Positions 8,757-17,698 of a stretch of 64,000 bases of DNA are shown piece after piece (within the stretch, counting starts at the first letter, position 1; each line of letters begins with the position of its first letter). The notes beneath the pieces are model-generated. The model searched no databases and was not told the DNA's origin. It worked only from the letters and a program-made list of their open reading frames with translations. The position numbers and the translations under genes were made by a program. Source of the DNA: Cyclobacteriaceae bacterium (GTDB taxonomy: Bacteria; Bacteroidota; Bacteroidia; Cytophagales; Cyclobacteriaceae); assembly GCA_019638255.1 (NCBI GenBank), contig JAHBUD010000001.1, positions 2,914,001 through 2,978,000 of the forward strand, written 5' to 3'.

Positions 8757-11303
8757 ATGAAATACTCAACCTTATTGTTAAGCTGCTTTTTGGCACTTAC
8801 CTGCTACGCCCAGCGCGACTACTTTTATCCACAAGCTAACGCGCTCAACAATCAGATCCCTACACCGGAAGAATTTCTGGGCTATCCCATCGGCTCCCAC
8901 CACACCCGGCACGATCGTGTAGTAGAATATTTCAAAACACTCGACAAGCTTTCCGACCGGTTGTCCCTGATGGAAATCGGGGAAACCTATGAACACCGTA
9001 AGCAGATAACAGCCATTATTACCACACCGGAAAATCACGCCAACCTGGAAGACATCCGCAGCAAACATTTGCAGCGAAATACATCCACGCAGTACAACTC
9101 GGTACCACTTATAATCCTGCTCGGGTATAACGTTCATGGCAACGAACCCTCGAGTACCGAAGCCGCCATGCTAACCGCCTACTACCTTACAGCCAGTGAA
9201 GATGAGGAAACAAAATCGTGGCTGAAAGACATGGTGATATTGCTTGACCCGGTTTACAACCCGGACGGCCGCGATCGTCACAGCCACTGGGCAAACATGC
9301 ACAAGGCCTCACCCCTGGTGGGCGATCCGCTTGACCGTGAACATACTGAAGTATGGCCCGGTGGCCGAACTAATCATTACTGGTTTGATCTGAATCGTGA
9401 TTGGTTTCTCGGCATTCATCCGGAAAGTCGGAACAGAATTAAGTTGTTTCATCAATGGAGACCATATGTGATGACTGACCATCATGAAATGGGTTCCAAC
9501 TCAACATTCTATTTCGATCCCGGAAAACACAGCTCAAACAATCCGGTTGTTCCAGCCCAGCTATACGATGTGCTCTACCCTAAGTTTGGTGAGTATTTCG
9601 CGAAAGCACTGGATGGAATAGGCTCGCAATATTTCACCAAAGAAGCCTTCGACAAACTTTATCCTGGCTATGGCTCTAGTTATGTTAATTTTTATGGAGG
9701 TGCAGGCTTTCTTTTTGAGCAAGCCAGTTCACGTGGTCATTTGCAGGAAACCACTACCACACCGTTAACTTTTGCTTTCACCATCCGAAACCAGTTTACC
9801 ACTTCATTGGCCACCGTGCGCGCCTCACACAGCGAACGCGAGATGCTGATCAACCTCAGGTTGAACTTCTTCCGTACAGCGGCCAGCCAGGCAAAAACAA
9901 ACCCGGTGAAAGGTTATGTATTTGGCGATGCTAACGATCTTAACCGCACCTACGCCTTTGTGAACCTGTTGCGCATGCACGAAATAGAAGTATACGACTT
10001 ACCTCGGGATATGAGCATAAGCGGAAAAAACTTTGAGAAAGGAAAGGGCTTCGTAGTGCCGACCGAGCAGTTGAATTACATTATGGTCAGGTCGGTTTTT
10101 GAAAAAGATATTACTTACACCGACAGTATTTTTTATGATGCCTCTACCTGGTCGCTGGTGCATGCTTTTAACCTTCCCCATGCCGAAATACGCGGAGCCG
10201 TGACCAAAGGAAATCGAATTGAAAAAGATCTTGTTAAAAGTATAGCTCCGGTAACCAAAAGTAATTACGCATACATAATTGAATCCACGGATTACAATCT
10301 TCACAGAGCCATCTACCAACTGCAGGAAGGCGGAGTAATTGTAAAGACAGCCTTCCGCACATTCAGTGCACTTGTTAATGGAAAAGAAAAAGCTTTCAGG
10401 CATGGATCATTGATCATTCCCAAGCATGATCAAAAAATCACTGCCGAGGCTCTTTATGAAGCCGTTCAACAAGTAAATAAAAACTGCCTACTTGATGTGT
10501 ACGCAGTTGAAACCGGTTACAACCTGAAGGGCATCGACCTGGGGTCGAACTTTGCTGTGACCGTAAAAAAGCCTGAGGCCATCATGATTATTGGCAACGG
10601 AGTCTCTTCCTATGAGGCCGGTGAAGTGTGGCACTTGCTCGATCAACGCATCAACATGCCGGTCACCAAAGTGGATGTATCAAACATTGGTCGTGTTAAC
10701 TGGAACAAATATAATGTGCTCATTATGGTCAGCGGAACCTATTCAATTGACAAACCAACCACGGATAAAATAAAGGCCTGGATTCAAGCTGGAGGTACAC
10801 TGATCACCTTTAAGACCGCCAGTGAATGGGCGATTAAACAAGGTCTTTCAAAAGAAAAACTTGTTGCCGTTGATACTACCAAAACAAAACCACGAACTAA
10901 TTATGAGGATGCCTCGAACATGGAAGGCGCCAGAAATATTGGCGGCTCTATTTTTCAGGTTGACCTTGACATAACGAACCCCATCGGTTTTGGCTTTACC
11001 GATCGCAATGTTTCGATTTACAGAAATGGCCTTACTTTTTTGCAACCCTCTAAAAATCCATATACCACGGTTGCCAAATACAAAGCCAACCCGTTGATTG
11101 GCGGTTACCTTCACAAATCAAGTTTAGCACGGGTATCCAATTCTGCCGCGGTGTTGATTAGTGGTGATGGGCAAGGGAGGGTCATCCTGTTTTCGGATAA
11201 CCCAAATTTCAGGGGGATATGGTACGGCACCAATAAAATGTTTTTGAATGCGCTGTTCTTCGGATCAGTAATGAATGTACCCAATGCAAGTCCCGGTGAG
11301 TAG
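8757..11303 (+). CDS. Secreted M14-family zinc carboxypeptidase, large form
   Basis: This exported metallopeptidase has 848 residues. A signal peptide (MKYSTLLLSCFLALTCYAQ) is followed by the M14 catalytic domain at roughly residues 35-350. The zinc-site pair HGNEPSSTEA, the DPVYNPDGRDR substrate loop, DLNRDWF and DHHEMGSNSTFYFDPG are all visible. The C-terminal half (about 370-848) has a segment resembling a class-I glutamine-amidotransferase-like fold (NVLIMVSGTYSIDKPTTDKI, AGGTLITFKTASEWA), as is common in these large Bacteroidota M14 proteins. The stop TAG at 11301 directly abuts a decayed hicB fragment. Confidence 0.88.
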   Translation: MKYSTLLLSCFLALTCYAQRDYFYPQANALNNQIPTPEEFLGYPIGSHHTRHDRVVEYFKTLDKLSDRLSLMEIGETYEHRKQITAIITTPENHANLEDIRSKHLQRNTSTQYNSVPLIILLGYNVHGNEPSSTEAAMLTAYYLTASEDEETKSWLKDMVILLDPVYNPDGRDRHSHWANMHKASPLVGDPLDREHTEVWPGGRTNHYWFDLNRDWFLGIHPESRNRIKLFHQWRPYVMTDHHEMGSNSTFYFDPGKHSSNNPVVPAQLYDVLYPKFGEYFAKALDGIGSQYFTKEAFDKLYPGYGSSYVNFYGGAGFLFEQASSRGHLQETTTTPLTFAFTIRNQFTTSLATVRASHSEREMLINLRLNFFRTAASQAKTNPVKGYVFGDANDLNRTYAFVNLLRMHEIEVYDLPRDMSISGKNFEKGKGFVVPTEQLNYIMVRSVFEKDITYTDSIFYDASTWSLVHAFNLPHAEIRGAVTKGNRIEKDLVKSIAPVTKSNYAYIIESTDYNLHRAIYQLQEGGVIVKTAFRTFSALVNGKEKAFRHGSLIIPKHDQKITAEALYEAVQQVNKNCLLDVYAVETGYNLKGIDLGSNFAVTVKKPEAIMIIGNGVSSYEAGEVWHLLDQRINMPVTKVDVSNIGRVNWNKYNVLIMVSGTYSIDKPTTDKIKAWIQAGGTLITFKTASEWAIKQGLSKEKLVAVDTTKTKPRTNYEDASNMEGARNIGGSIFQVDLDITNPIGFGFTDRNVSIYRNGLTFLQPSKNPYTTVAKYKANPLIGGYLHKSSLARVSNSAAVLISGDGQGRVILFSDNPNFRGIWYGTNKMFLNALFFGSVMNVPNASPGE

Positions 11304-11409
11304 ACAAGCTGCAGTTGAATTATTCTTTAAGAGTGCATCTCCACCTGAAATAAATCATCGAATGCACAATGAAGTGCTTATAACCCGACTAGAAGTAGCC
11401 ATTGGGTAA
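11302..11409 (+). pseudogene. hicB: hicB antitoxin remnant (C-terminal end only)
   Basis: The plus-strand frame from 11302 to the TAA at 11407-11409 reads QAAVELFFKSAS, then HNEVLITRLEVAIG, then stop. This matches the C-terminal helix and closing strand of HicB-type antitoxins (pattern EAVELFFE...EV.ITRLEVAVG). No HicB N-terminal domain exists upstream, because the M14 gene runs up to 11303, so this is a 5'-truncated remnant. Its stop overlaps the start of the hicA remnant, as in intact hicBA operons. Confidence 0.7.
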
Positions 11410-11621
11410 GCTTAGAATTTTATCTGGACGGGAGGTTTGCAAATTCTTGCCGCGCAAGGTTTTCAACAAAATCCGTCAAAAAGGAGGTCATAATTATGCA
11501 ACTCAAATCTGATGAAACTACTATAACAGTTCCAATTCCAGATCATAAAGAAATCAAGATTGGAATTTTACTTTCCATCATCAGGCAATCAAAACTACCA
11601 AAAGAATTGTTTGAGCATTAG
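11402..11621 (+). pseudogene. hicA: hicA toxin remnant with three frameshifts
   Basis: Read with three frame changes, this stretch gives an almost complete HicA mRNA-interferase. The pieces are GKLRILSGREVCK (11405-11443), ILAAQGFQQ (11443-11469), IRQKGGH (11471-11491), and IIMQLKSDETT followed by ITVPIPDHKEIKIGILLSII to the TAG at 11619-11621. The breaks are one base missing near 11443, one extra at 11470 and one extra at 11492, all in A-rich spots. The double-stranded-RNA-binding-like fold motifs GREV, RQKGGH and TVP.HKEIK.G.L are family hallmarks. The intact 3' part alone is a 41-codon ORF from ATG 11496 with AGGAGG upstream, but it lacks the N-terminal strand. The active-site His of the usual GSH motif is present as GGH. 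Confidence 0.75.
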
Positions 11622-11682
11622 TGCATTTCAATTATGACTTATTTTGCGCATAGCTCTTTAGAAATCCTAAAAATAATCACTT

Positions 11683-13020
11683 CTAAATCACCCGCTTCCT
11701 CCATCTACCCGAACGGATGTACCAATAGGCCATTCCGAACATCGAAACCCAATACACCCATTCCGATGCCCAACCCCAGGTGATGGGCAGGTTAAGATAT
11801 TCGAGGGTGACGTACACGTACACGCTGTAGACAACAATCGTGATCAGTTCGATAATCAGGTTTACCCGAGTATTTCCCGTGCCGGTAACAGCATTGAGCC
11901 AAACGGTACCCACCGACATCATGAGTAACGCTACGGATACAATGCGCACCACCGGAATGGCTGATGCTACAAATTCAGGTCCTTGCTGATAAAATACCAG
12001 AAACGATTCCGGTGTACTGTTCAAGGCAATGAAAAGCACCATGGAAATTGAAAGGCTGATGAAGGAAATGCGCTTAATCAACGGTATCACCTCATTTTGT
12101 CTTCCTTGTCCGATGACATTGCTCACCATTGCATTGGCCGTAGAAGCAAACGCCCACGAAAAAATACCGAACAAACCGAAGATGTTGCGCATCGTGTTGG
12201 ATACGGCCAACGCACGTTCACCATGGTGCTCAATCAAAATGTAAAAATATTCCCAACTGGCTATGCTCACAGCATATTGTATTACCAGTGGTGAGGAGTA
12301 CACAAAAATCAATTTGAACTGCGATCCATCCCACCGGATTTCCGCAAAGAAGGCAAACTGTTTATCGAAACCCTTCCAGTGGATGATCAGATAAATTACG
12401 ACCAAACCCGTTGCTTCGGCAATAATGGAAGCATACGCAGCACCATTGAAACCAATTGCCGGTAAACCTAAATTACCGTAGATCAATCCATAGTCCAGTA
12501 CAATATTGACTAATGCCTCCGACAAGGTGCCCCAAACCAAAAAGCGTGTTTGGTTGATACCAACCAACAGGGCATTACGCATCACGTACAAATACAAAAA
12601 CGGCAAGCCCCAAATGCGGATGCGGAGAAAGTCAATTACTTCCGTGGCAATCGCTTCGTTGCTGATCGTTGAATTCAAAATAACAGGTGCCAGACTATAG
12701 GTTATAAAAATTCCTGCCCCGGCATAAGCAAGCGCAACCCAAACACCATGATAAAAAAGTCGACCGATTTCTTTTGGCAGATTTTGTCCGGCCCTTCGCG
12801 CAATCAAGGCCTGCAGACCGTTGTTCAGTCCGTTGCCGATGACTGCAAAAACCAGGTAATACACGCCAGTAATACCGGCACTGGCAAGTTCGCGCTCACC
12901 AAGTCCCGCCAGGAAAATGTTGTTGGTTATAAAATTGATCTGTGGCACCAGCATGGCAAGCGATATGGGCATTGCCATACCAAGGATGTGCCGGTAGCCG
13001 GTTTGTAGCTTGAGTTCCAT
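11683..13020 (-). CDS. MATE-family multidrug/Na+ (or H+) antiporter
   Basis: The protein is a 445-residue inner-membrane transporter with 12 predicted hydrophobic helices in two related halves. Typical features are the N-terminal MAMPISLAMLVPQINFITNNIFL (helix 1), the central FGLFGIFSWAFASTANAMVSNVIGQGR and the positively charged tail RSGRWRKR. MATE proteins export cationic compounds in exchange for Na+ or H+; the substrate is not predictable here. It has no coupled neighbour: trpA lies 49 bases upstream on the same strand, so read-through from the trp operon is possible. Confidence 0.9.
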   Translation of the reverse strand: MELKLQTGYRHILGMAMPISLAMLVPQINFITNNIFLAGLGERELASAGITGVYYLVFAVIGNGLNNGLQALIARRAGQNLPKEIGRLFYHGVWVALAYAGAGIFITYSLAPVILNSTISNEAIATEVIDFLRIRIWGLPFLYLYVMRNALLVGINQTRFLVWGTLSEALVNIVLDYGLIYGNLGLPAIGFNGAAYASIIAEATGLVVIYLIIHWKGFDKQFAFFAEIRWDGSQFKLIFVYSSPLVIQYAVSIASWEYFYILIEHHGERALAVSNTMRNIFGLFGIFSWAFASTANAMVSNVIGQGRQNEVIPLIKRISFISLSISMVLFIALNSTPESFLVFYQQGPEFVASAIPVVRIVSVALLMMSVGTVWLNAVTGTGNTRVNLIIELITIVVYSVYVYVTLEYLNLPITWGWASEWVYWVSMFGMAYWYIRSGRWRKRVI

Positions 13021-13069
13021 ATTGAAAGGGGCACAAAGATAATTAAACGTGTCACGCTTAAAATATCTA

Positions 13070-13843
13070 CTACCCTTTCAAGTGATCAATAAAATTTGGT
13101 ATGGCCGCTGAGAAATCCTCTGCCGTTCGTAAACATTCAATGAACGCACTCCCCACAATAACCCCTGCACTATACCGACATGCAGTTGTAAAAGTTTCAT
13201 GATTGGATATTCCGAAACCGATAAGGAATGGATTTTCCAACTTCATGGAGTTGAGTCGTTCGAAGTAGCTCACTTGCTCAGTTTGAAAACCTTTCTTTGC
13301 TCCGGTTGTGCTGGAAGAAGATACAGCATAAATAAATCCACGCGAGGCTTCATCGATTTTTCGGATGCGTGCCTCGGATGTAGTAGGTGAAACCAAAAAT
13401 ATATTACGAAGATCATTTGCCTCCATGGGTTGACGATACCGATGTTGATATTCATCGAAAGGCATATCGGGTAAAATGAAACCATCTGCACCGGCTGCTT
13501 TTGCCTCTGTAAAAAATTTTTCCATCCCAAACTGCATCACCGGGTTGAGGTAGCCCATCAGTACAATAGGAATTGAAACGGATTGACGGATTTCATGCAC
13601 TTGCTCCAGCAATAATTTCACGGTCATGCCATTGTCGATAGCTTGCTTGCTGCTGGCCTGTATGATTGGTCCATCAGCGATCGGATCGGAAAATGGAATA
13701 CCAATTTCAATCATGTCCACACCGGCTGCATCGAGCTGTTTTGCAATCTCTGTAGTGTCATTCAAGGATGGAAACCCTGCTGTAAAGAATACTGAAAGTA
13801 TACCCGACTTCTTATTCTGAAAAAGTTGATCGATCCGATTCAT
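13070..13843 (-). CDS. trpA: Tryptophan synthase alpha chain
   Basis: TrpA splits indole-3-glycerol phosphate to indole and glyceraldehyde 3-phosphate and passes indole through a tunnel to TrpB. The start ATG at 13843 gives 257 residues (MNRIDQLFQNKKSGILSVFF); a longer open frame to 14176 runs through the DUF1684 gene and is not real. The catalytic pair is visible: E46 in DMIEIGIPFSDP and D57 in IADGPIIQASS. The phosphate-binding end (FLIGFGISNHETF, GVIVGSAFIECL) is intact. It is the last gene of the trp operon, one base after the DUF1684 stop. Confidence 0.97.
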   Translation of the reverse strand: MNRIDQLFQNKKSGILSVFFTAGFPSLNDTTEIAKQLDAAGVDMIEIGIPFSDPIADGPIIQASSKQAIDNGMTVKLLLEQVHEIRQSVSIPIVLMGYLNPVMQFGMEKFFTEAKAAGADGFILPDMPFDEYQHRYRQPMEANDLRNIFLVSPTTSEARIRKIDEASRGFIYAVSSSSTTGAKKGFQTEQVSYFERLNSMKLENPFLIGFGISNHETFTTACRYSAGVIVGSAFIECLRTAEDFSAAIPNFIDHLKG

Positions 13844-13844
13844 A

Positions 13845-14753
13845 TTAATGATCTCCGTAATTTTTCTCTCCGACCGGAATAGCAAATGGTAAAATATTTT
13901 GCTTGGGTGGCAACGGACAAGTTGCAAATTCAGTAAAGGCGCAAGGCGGATTATAGGCTTTATTGAAATCGATAATGATGTTGTCCCCATCCTCCGGCAC
14001 TGGAACATACATATACCTTCCGGCTCCGTAGGTTTCTCGCGCGTTCGTCTCATCGCCAAAGATGATGAAGAATTCATTTCCACCTTCATCGAGCGCATCA
14101 AGCCTGTACTCCTTATCCTGATAAGAAAACACCAACGTACCAACGGATCGTTGTTGCAGGGTTTGACCGAGAACATTGGTGATTTCTATCGTGCGCGATG
14201 AGTCTGCCCACTCCACACGACCTTCAATCCGCCACTCAGGATTAATGTCAGAAAAATCAATGCCTTTGAATTCCTTAAGGTGCGGATGCTCAAGGTCGCG
14301 TAACCTGATACCAAGCTTATCATCACGCTTAATAAAAAACCACCGCAACGGCCCGTATTCAATCACCAAGCGGGAAGAATCAGGGTGATAGACCACTGCT
14401 GAAGAGACTTGAGCTCCGTTGATCGAAAATTCAACTCCCTCGGCTCCTTCCAGTGTTACCAAACCATCCTTTAGCAGAAGAAATCCGGCCCGCTCAGGGA
14501 TTTTACCGGAAGGGAAAATAAAGTCGTTGGAAGCTCCACTGCCGAAGGTATTGATTCCCTCCTTCAGCCAGAATAATCCAGCCAGGTTTACCCATCCCTG
14601 CCCACTCACTTGGTAATCGTTTCGCTTCTGTTGCCATTCGATAATTGCTTTACGATAAGCCTCCTCATCAAAAACCGTATCAGATTTTTTTGACGATGTG
14701 CATGCTGTAAGCAGTGCAACGCAAAGAATTATCAAGTTTATTCTTTTGTTCAT
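13845..14753 (-). CDS. DUF1684 lipoprotein inside the trp operon
   Basis: This 302-residue protein has a lipoprotein signal (MNKRINLIILCVALLTACTS; lipobox LTAC), so it is exported and lipid-anchored. The body is the DUF1684 beta-rich domain, with WVNLAGLFWLKEG near residue 55, RWFFIKRDDKLGIRLRDLEHP in the middle and the signature AYNPPCAFTEFATCPLPPKQN near the C terminus. The family has no established biochemical function. It lies between trpB (312 bases upstream) and trpA (one base downstream) in the same direction, which is unexpected for an envelope lipoprotein. A link to tryptophan synthesis is not suggested by its domain. Confidence 0.9.
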   Translation of the reverse strand: MNKRINLIILCVALLTACTSSKKSDTVFDEEAYRKAIIEWQQKRNDYQVSGQGWVNLAGLFWLKEGINTFGSGASNDFIFPSGKIPERAGFLLLKDGLVTLEGAEGVEFSINGAQVSSAVVYHPDSSRLVIEYGPLRWFFIKRDDKLGIRLRDLEHPHLKEFKGIDFSDINPEWRIEGRVEWADSSRTIEITNVLGQTLQQRSVGTLVFSYQDKEYRLDALDEGGNEFFIIFGDETNARETYGAGRYMYVPVPEDGDNIIIDFNKAYNPPCAFTEFATCPLPPKQNILPFAIPVGEKNYGDH

Positions 14754-14805
14754 AAGTTCATCAAAAATGAGTATCCCTTACCCTTAATGTTCCTAAAAAT
14801 AATCT

Positions 14806-14950
14806 GACCGTCATTGCTTCTCCCGACAAAGTCGGGAGAAGCAATGACAAACTTAGCGTTTAGTTCACACCAAGTAATGAGGGATTGCTTCGTCACAAAG
14901 CGATTTGTGTTGTTGAGTAGTCTAGTTAATGCTCCTCGCAATGACGTCAA
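14806..14950. repeat. REP/MITE-like palindromic element in the trpB-DUF1684 gap
   Basis: A perfect 18-base inverted repeat, gtcattgcttctcccgac, is closed by an AAA loop at 14810-14848. About 95 bases further is gctcctcgcaatgacgtc (14930-14947), and between them ggattgcttcgtcac. The core ATTGCGAGGAGC / GAAGCAAT words are of the kind seen in dispersed intergenic palindromes of many genomes. A 66-codon open frame across it (14750-14950) is an artefact. As RNA it would form a very stable hairpin inside the trp transcript. Confidence 0.65.
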
Positions 14951-14994
14951 AAATTCAGGGCTACAAGCGGATATATATCACCAAATATCATAAT

Positions 14995-15066
14995 TAACCC
15001 CAAACACAAACCCCGTAACACGAACCTCGCATCTCGCAACCCGTAACATGAAACCCCGCAACCCGC
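14995..15066. repeat. Degenerate AACCCGTAAC-type repeat tract next to trpB
   Basis: This tract repeats words such as aaaccccgtaac, tcgcaacccgtaac and aaaccccgcaacccg. It immediately follows the trpB stop on the minus strand. A second tract built from the same words lies at 49984-50070, so this is a dispersed family, not a one-off low-complexity patch. Confidence 0.5.
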
Positions 15067-16247
15067 TAATACTTCCCCCACCGAATATAGGTTTCCAAAT
15101 CTTTATCCCCGCGTCCTGAAAGGTTCACCACCACCACATCATCAGGATTGAATTCGATTTTCTTCAACACGGCAATGGCGTGTGCGGTTTCAATAGCCGG
15201 TATAATACCTTCCGTACGGCTCAATTCAATTCCTGCATTCATGGCCTCATCATCCGTAGCATTCATAAAGGTTACACGACCCGTTTCGCACAAATGCGCG
15301 TGCCACGGGCCAATACCCGGATAATCCAACCCGGCCGAAATGGAATACGGTTCAATTACTTGTCCATCTTCGGTTTGCATCAGCAACGTTTTGCTTCCAT
15401 GTAAAACACCCGGTTTACCCAACACAGTGGTTGCAGCCGATTCTCCTGAGTGAATGCCATGACCCGCAGCTTCCACACCCACCAACTGTACATGATCATC
15501 GTTAACAAAATGATAAAACGCCCCTGCTGCATTGCTGCCACCACCAACACAGGCAATCACATAATCGGGATAAGGATTTCCTTCATTTTCGATAAGTTGA
15601 TTCTTGATTTCCTCGCTGATCACCGACTGGAAACGAGCCACCATATCCGGATAGGGATGCGGCCCTACAACAGAACCAATAATGTAATGCGTATCCGTAG
15701 GATGATTAATCCAATGCCGCATGGCTTCATTGGTCGCATCTTTAAGCGTCATGTTGCCAGAAGTGGCCGGAACAACGGTTGTACCCAGGATGCGCATGCG
15801 TTCTACATTTGGTCGTTGGCGTTCCATATCGAGCTGCCCCATGTACACGATGCACTCCATACCCATTAACGCGCACACGGTGGCTGTAGCCACGCCATGC
15901 TGACCGGCTCCCGTTTCAGCGATAATCTTTTGTTTGCCTAATTTTTTGGCCAATAAAATCTGACCAATCGTATTGTTGATTTTATGCGCACCCGTATGGC
16001 ATAAATCCTCGCGCTTTAAATAAATCTTGGCTCCGTAATGCTCCGATAACCGTTGCGCAAAATAGAGCGGAGTTGGACGCCCAACGTAGTCGTGAAGTAA
16101 TTGGTTAAACTGCACCTGAAAATCATCCTCGTTAATAATAGTAAGATAATTCAATCGAAGTTCCTCGATGTTCGGATACAGCATTTCCGGGATATAGGAT
16201 CCACCATAATTCCCGTAGTATCCACACTCATCAATTTCGTAACGCAT
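15066..16247 (-). CDS. trpB: Tryptophan synthase beta chain
   Basis: TrpB is the PLP enzyme that joins indole and serine to make tryptophan. At 393 residues it is full length. The PLP lysine is K89 in [19 protein letters not shown], and the phosphate-binding loop is [21 protein letters not shown] and [15 protein letters not shown] are also conserved. It follows trpF by 11 bases. The 312 bases after it carry two repeat elements before the DUF1684 and trpA genes, so alpha and beta genes are not adjacent as they usually are. Confidence 0.98.
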   Translation of the reverse strand: MRYEIDECGYYGNYGGSYIPEMLYPNIEELRLNYLTIINEDDFQVQFNQLLHDYVGRPTPLYFAQRLSEHYGAKIYLKREDLCHTGAHKINNTIGQILLAKKLGKQKIIAETGAGQHGVATATVCALMGMECIVYMGQLDMERQRPNVERMRILGTTVVPATSGNMTLKDATNEAMRHWINHPTDTHYIIGSVVGPHPYPDMVARFQSVISEEIKNQLIENEGNPYPDYVIACVGGGSNAAGAFYHFVNDDHVQLVGVEAAGHGIHSGESAATTVLGKPGVLHGSKTLLMQTEDGQVIEPYSISAGLDYPGIGPWHAHLCETGRVTFMNATDDEAMNAGIELSRTEGIIPAIETAHAIAVLKKIEFNPDDVVVVNLSGRGDKDLETYIRWGKY

Positions 16248-16258
16248 ATCGTTTACTT

Positions 16259-16900
16259 TTAGGTATTAAGTTTAAGATTATCCAACTTGCTTATCAGTAG
16301 TCTCACCTTTTCCAAATTTTTAAAACCGGGACTACTTTCCAGTCCACTGTTAACATCCACGCCATAGAGTTTTTCCAATTTCAACTCTTGCACTTGCAAA
16401 ATATTTTCTGGACTCAACCCTCCGCTCAAAAAAAACGGAAAATCAAATTGATAGTTCGTGAGCATATTCCAATCAAAGGTGACACCATTACCACCAAAAT
16501 AAACTCCTTTCGTATCAAACAAAAAATAATCAACTACGTTGCGGTAAGGTGTAAGCATCATAAAGTTAAAGGAGTCATCCATTGAAAACACTTTTATTAC
16601 CATAAGATTTTTCTTCTGCAACGCTTGGCATAGATCAGGCGATTCACTCCCGTGCAATTGAATGCACGATAATCCATACTTCCAGGCTTTCGCCAGAATA
16701 TAATCTTCCGGCTGATCAACAAACACCCCTACCCGCTTAATTTCAGGAGAAAGATCTTCAGGTAGCAGAAAATTTTCTCCAACAAAACGTGGCGATTTTT
16801 CATAAAAGATAAAACCCATGTAATCGGGCTTAAGCTTGGCCACCTGCTGAATATTTTCAGCATCCCTCATCCCACATATCTTTAGCTTCAAATCCTTCAT
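16259..16900 (-). CDS. trpF: Phosphoribosylanthranilate isomerase
   Basis: This 213-residue TIM-barrel enzyme converts phosphoribosylanthranilate to the carboxyphenylamino-deoxyribulose phosphate. The catalytic cysteine is C9 in [12 protein letters not shown], and the acid is in the FDTKG segment. The phosphate-binding end [12 protein letters not shown]...[16 protein letters not shown] is typical. It is a stand-alone TrpF, not fused to TrpC as in E. coli. Its ATG shares one base with the TAA of trpC (TAATG), suggesting translational coupling. Confidence 0.96.
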   Translation of the reverse strand: MKDLKLKICGMRDAENIQQVAKLKPDYMGFIFYEKSPRFVGENFLLPEDLSPEIKRVGVFVDQPEDYILAKAWKYGLSCIQLHGSESPDLCQALQKKNLMVIKVFSMDDSFNFMMLTPYRNVVDYFLFDTKGVYFGGNGVTFDWNMLTNYQFDFPFFLSGGLSPENILQVQELKLEKLYGVDVNSGLESSPGFKNLEKVRLLISKLDNLKLNT

Positions 16901-17697
16901 TAAATAGTTGATCTTACGGCTTCAATAAATTCTTTACATGCCCGTGCAGGCGATTTTTGTTGCATAAAATGCTGCCCCATCAAAAATCCCTGGAAGCCTG
17001 CTGCTTTCAACTTTCGATACGCTTCAGGCGAATCAATTCCACTTTCTGATATCCGGACAGTCGATGAGGGGATGCCGGACAAGAGCCGCAAGGAAGTTTC
17101 CAATGAAACCTCAAAGGTTTTGAGGTTACGGTTATTCACACCCATCAGATCAACTTCGCTGTTAAGATTACTTTCCAACTCTGCTTCATCATGAACTTCC
17201 AGGAGTACTTCCAGTCCGAGCGAATGCGCTACTTGTGTTAACTGCTTTACCTCCACAGGGCTCAACGCTGCAGCAATCAATAAAATAATATCGGCACCGA
17301 TGGACTTGGACTCAAGCAGTTGATATTCATCAACAATAAAATCCTTCCGGAGAATGGGACAGCTATTTATGCTTCGTGCATTTATCAAATCATCTTTGCC
17401 TCCTCCAAAATATTCATAATCCGTAAGAATGGATAAAGCCGTTGCACCCGCTTCAATATACCCTGCTGAAATTGTTGCGACATTTACATGATGATGAATA
17501 ATTCCCTGTGAAGGTGACTTCCGTTTGATTTCAGCAATAATCCCTGAAGCCTCCTTGCGAAGCAGTTCTTCTTTCAATGAAAAGCACTTTCGTTTAAAGT
17601 ATTCGGATTTTTCCAATACCGCTACTGCTGTCGATGCTTTAGCTGCATAAACTTCCTTGCGCTTAGTGTTGATTATTTTCTCCAGGATATTCATCAC
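16900..17697 (-). CDS. trpC: Indole-3-glycerol phosphate synthase
   Basis: TrpC closes the indole ring. The 265-residue TIM barrel shows AEIKRKSPSQG (K58 and K60, substrate and catalytic lysines), the catalytic segment DEYQLLESKSIGADIILL, LMGVNNRNLKTFEVS and VRISESGIDS. Two adjacent ATG codons at the start (MMN) leave a one-codon ambiguity. It begins one base after the trpD stop. Confidence 0.97.
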   Translation of the reverse strand: MMNILEKIINTKRKEVYAAKASTAVAVLEKSEYFKRKCFSLKEELLRKEASGIIAEIKRKSPSQGIIHHHVNVATISAGYIEAGATALSILTDYEYFGGGKDDLINARSINSCPILRKDFIVDEYQLLESKSIGADIILLIAAALSPVEVKQLTQVAHSLGLEVLLEVHDEAELESNLNSEVDLMGVNNRNLKTFEVSLETSLRLLSGIPSSTVRISESGIDSPEAYRKLKAAGFQGFLMGQHFMQQKSPARACKEFIEAVRSTI

Positions 17698-17698
17698 C

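Noticed and set aside
13844..14176. N-terminal extension of TrpA into the DUF1684 gene
   Set aside because: TrpA homology starts at MNRIDQLF (13843); the extension is out of frame over a clear lipoprotein gene.
14750..14950. Minus-strand 66-codon open frame between trpB and DUF1684
   Set aside because: It consists mainly of the REP-like palindrome and its product resembles nothing; its high local order comes from the repeat.
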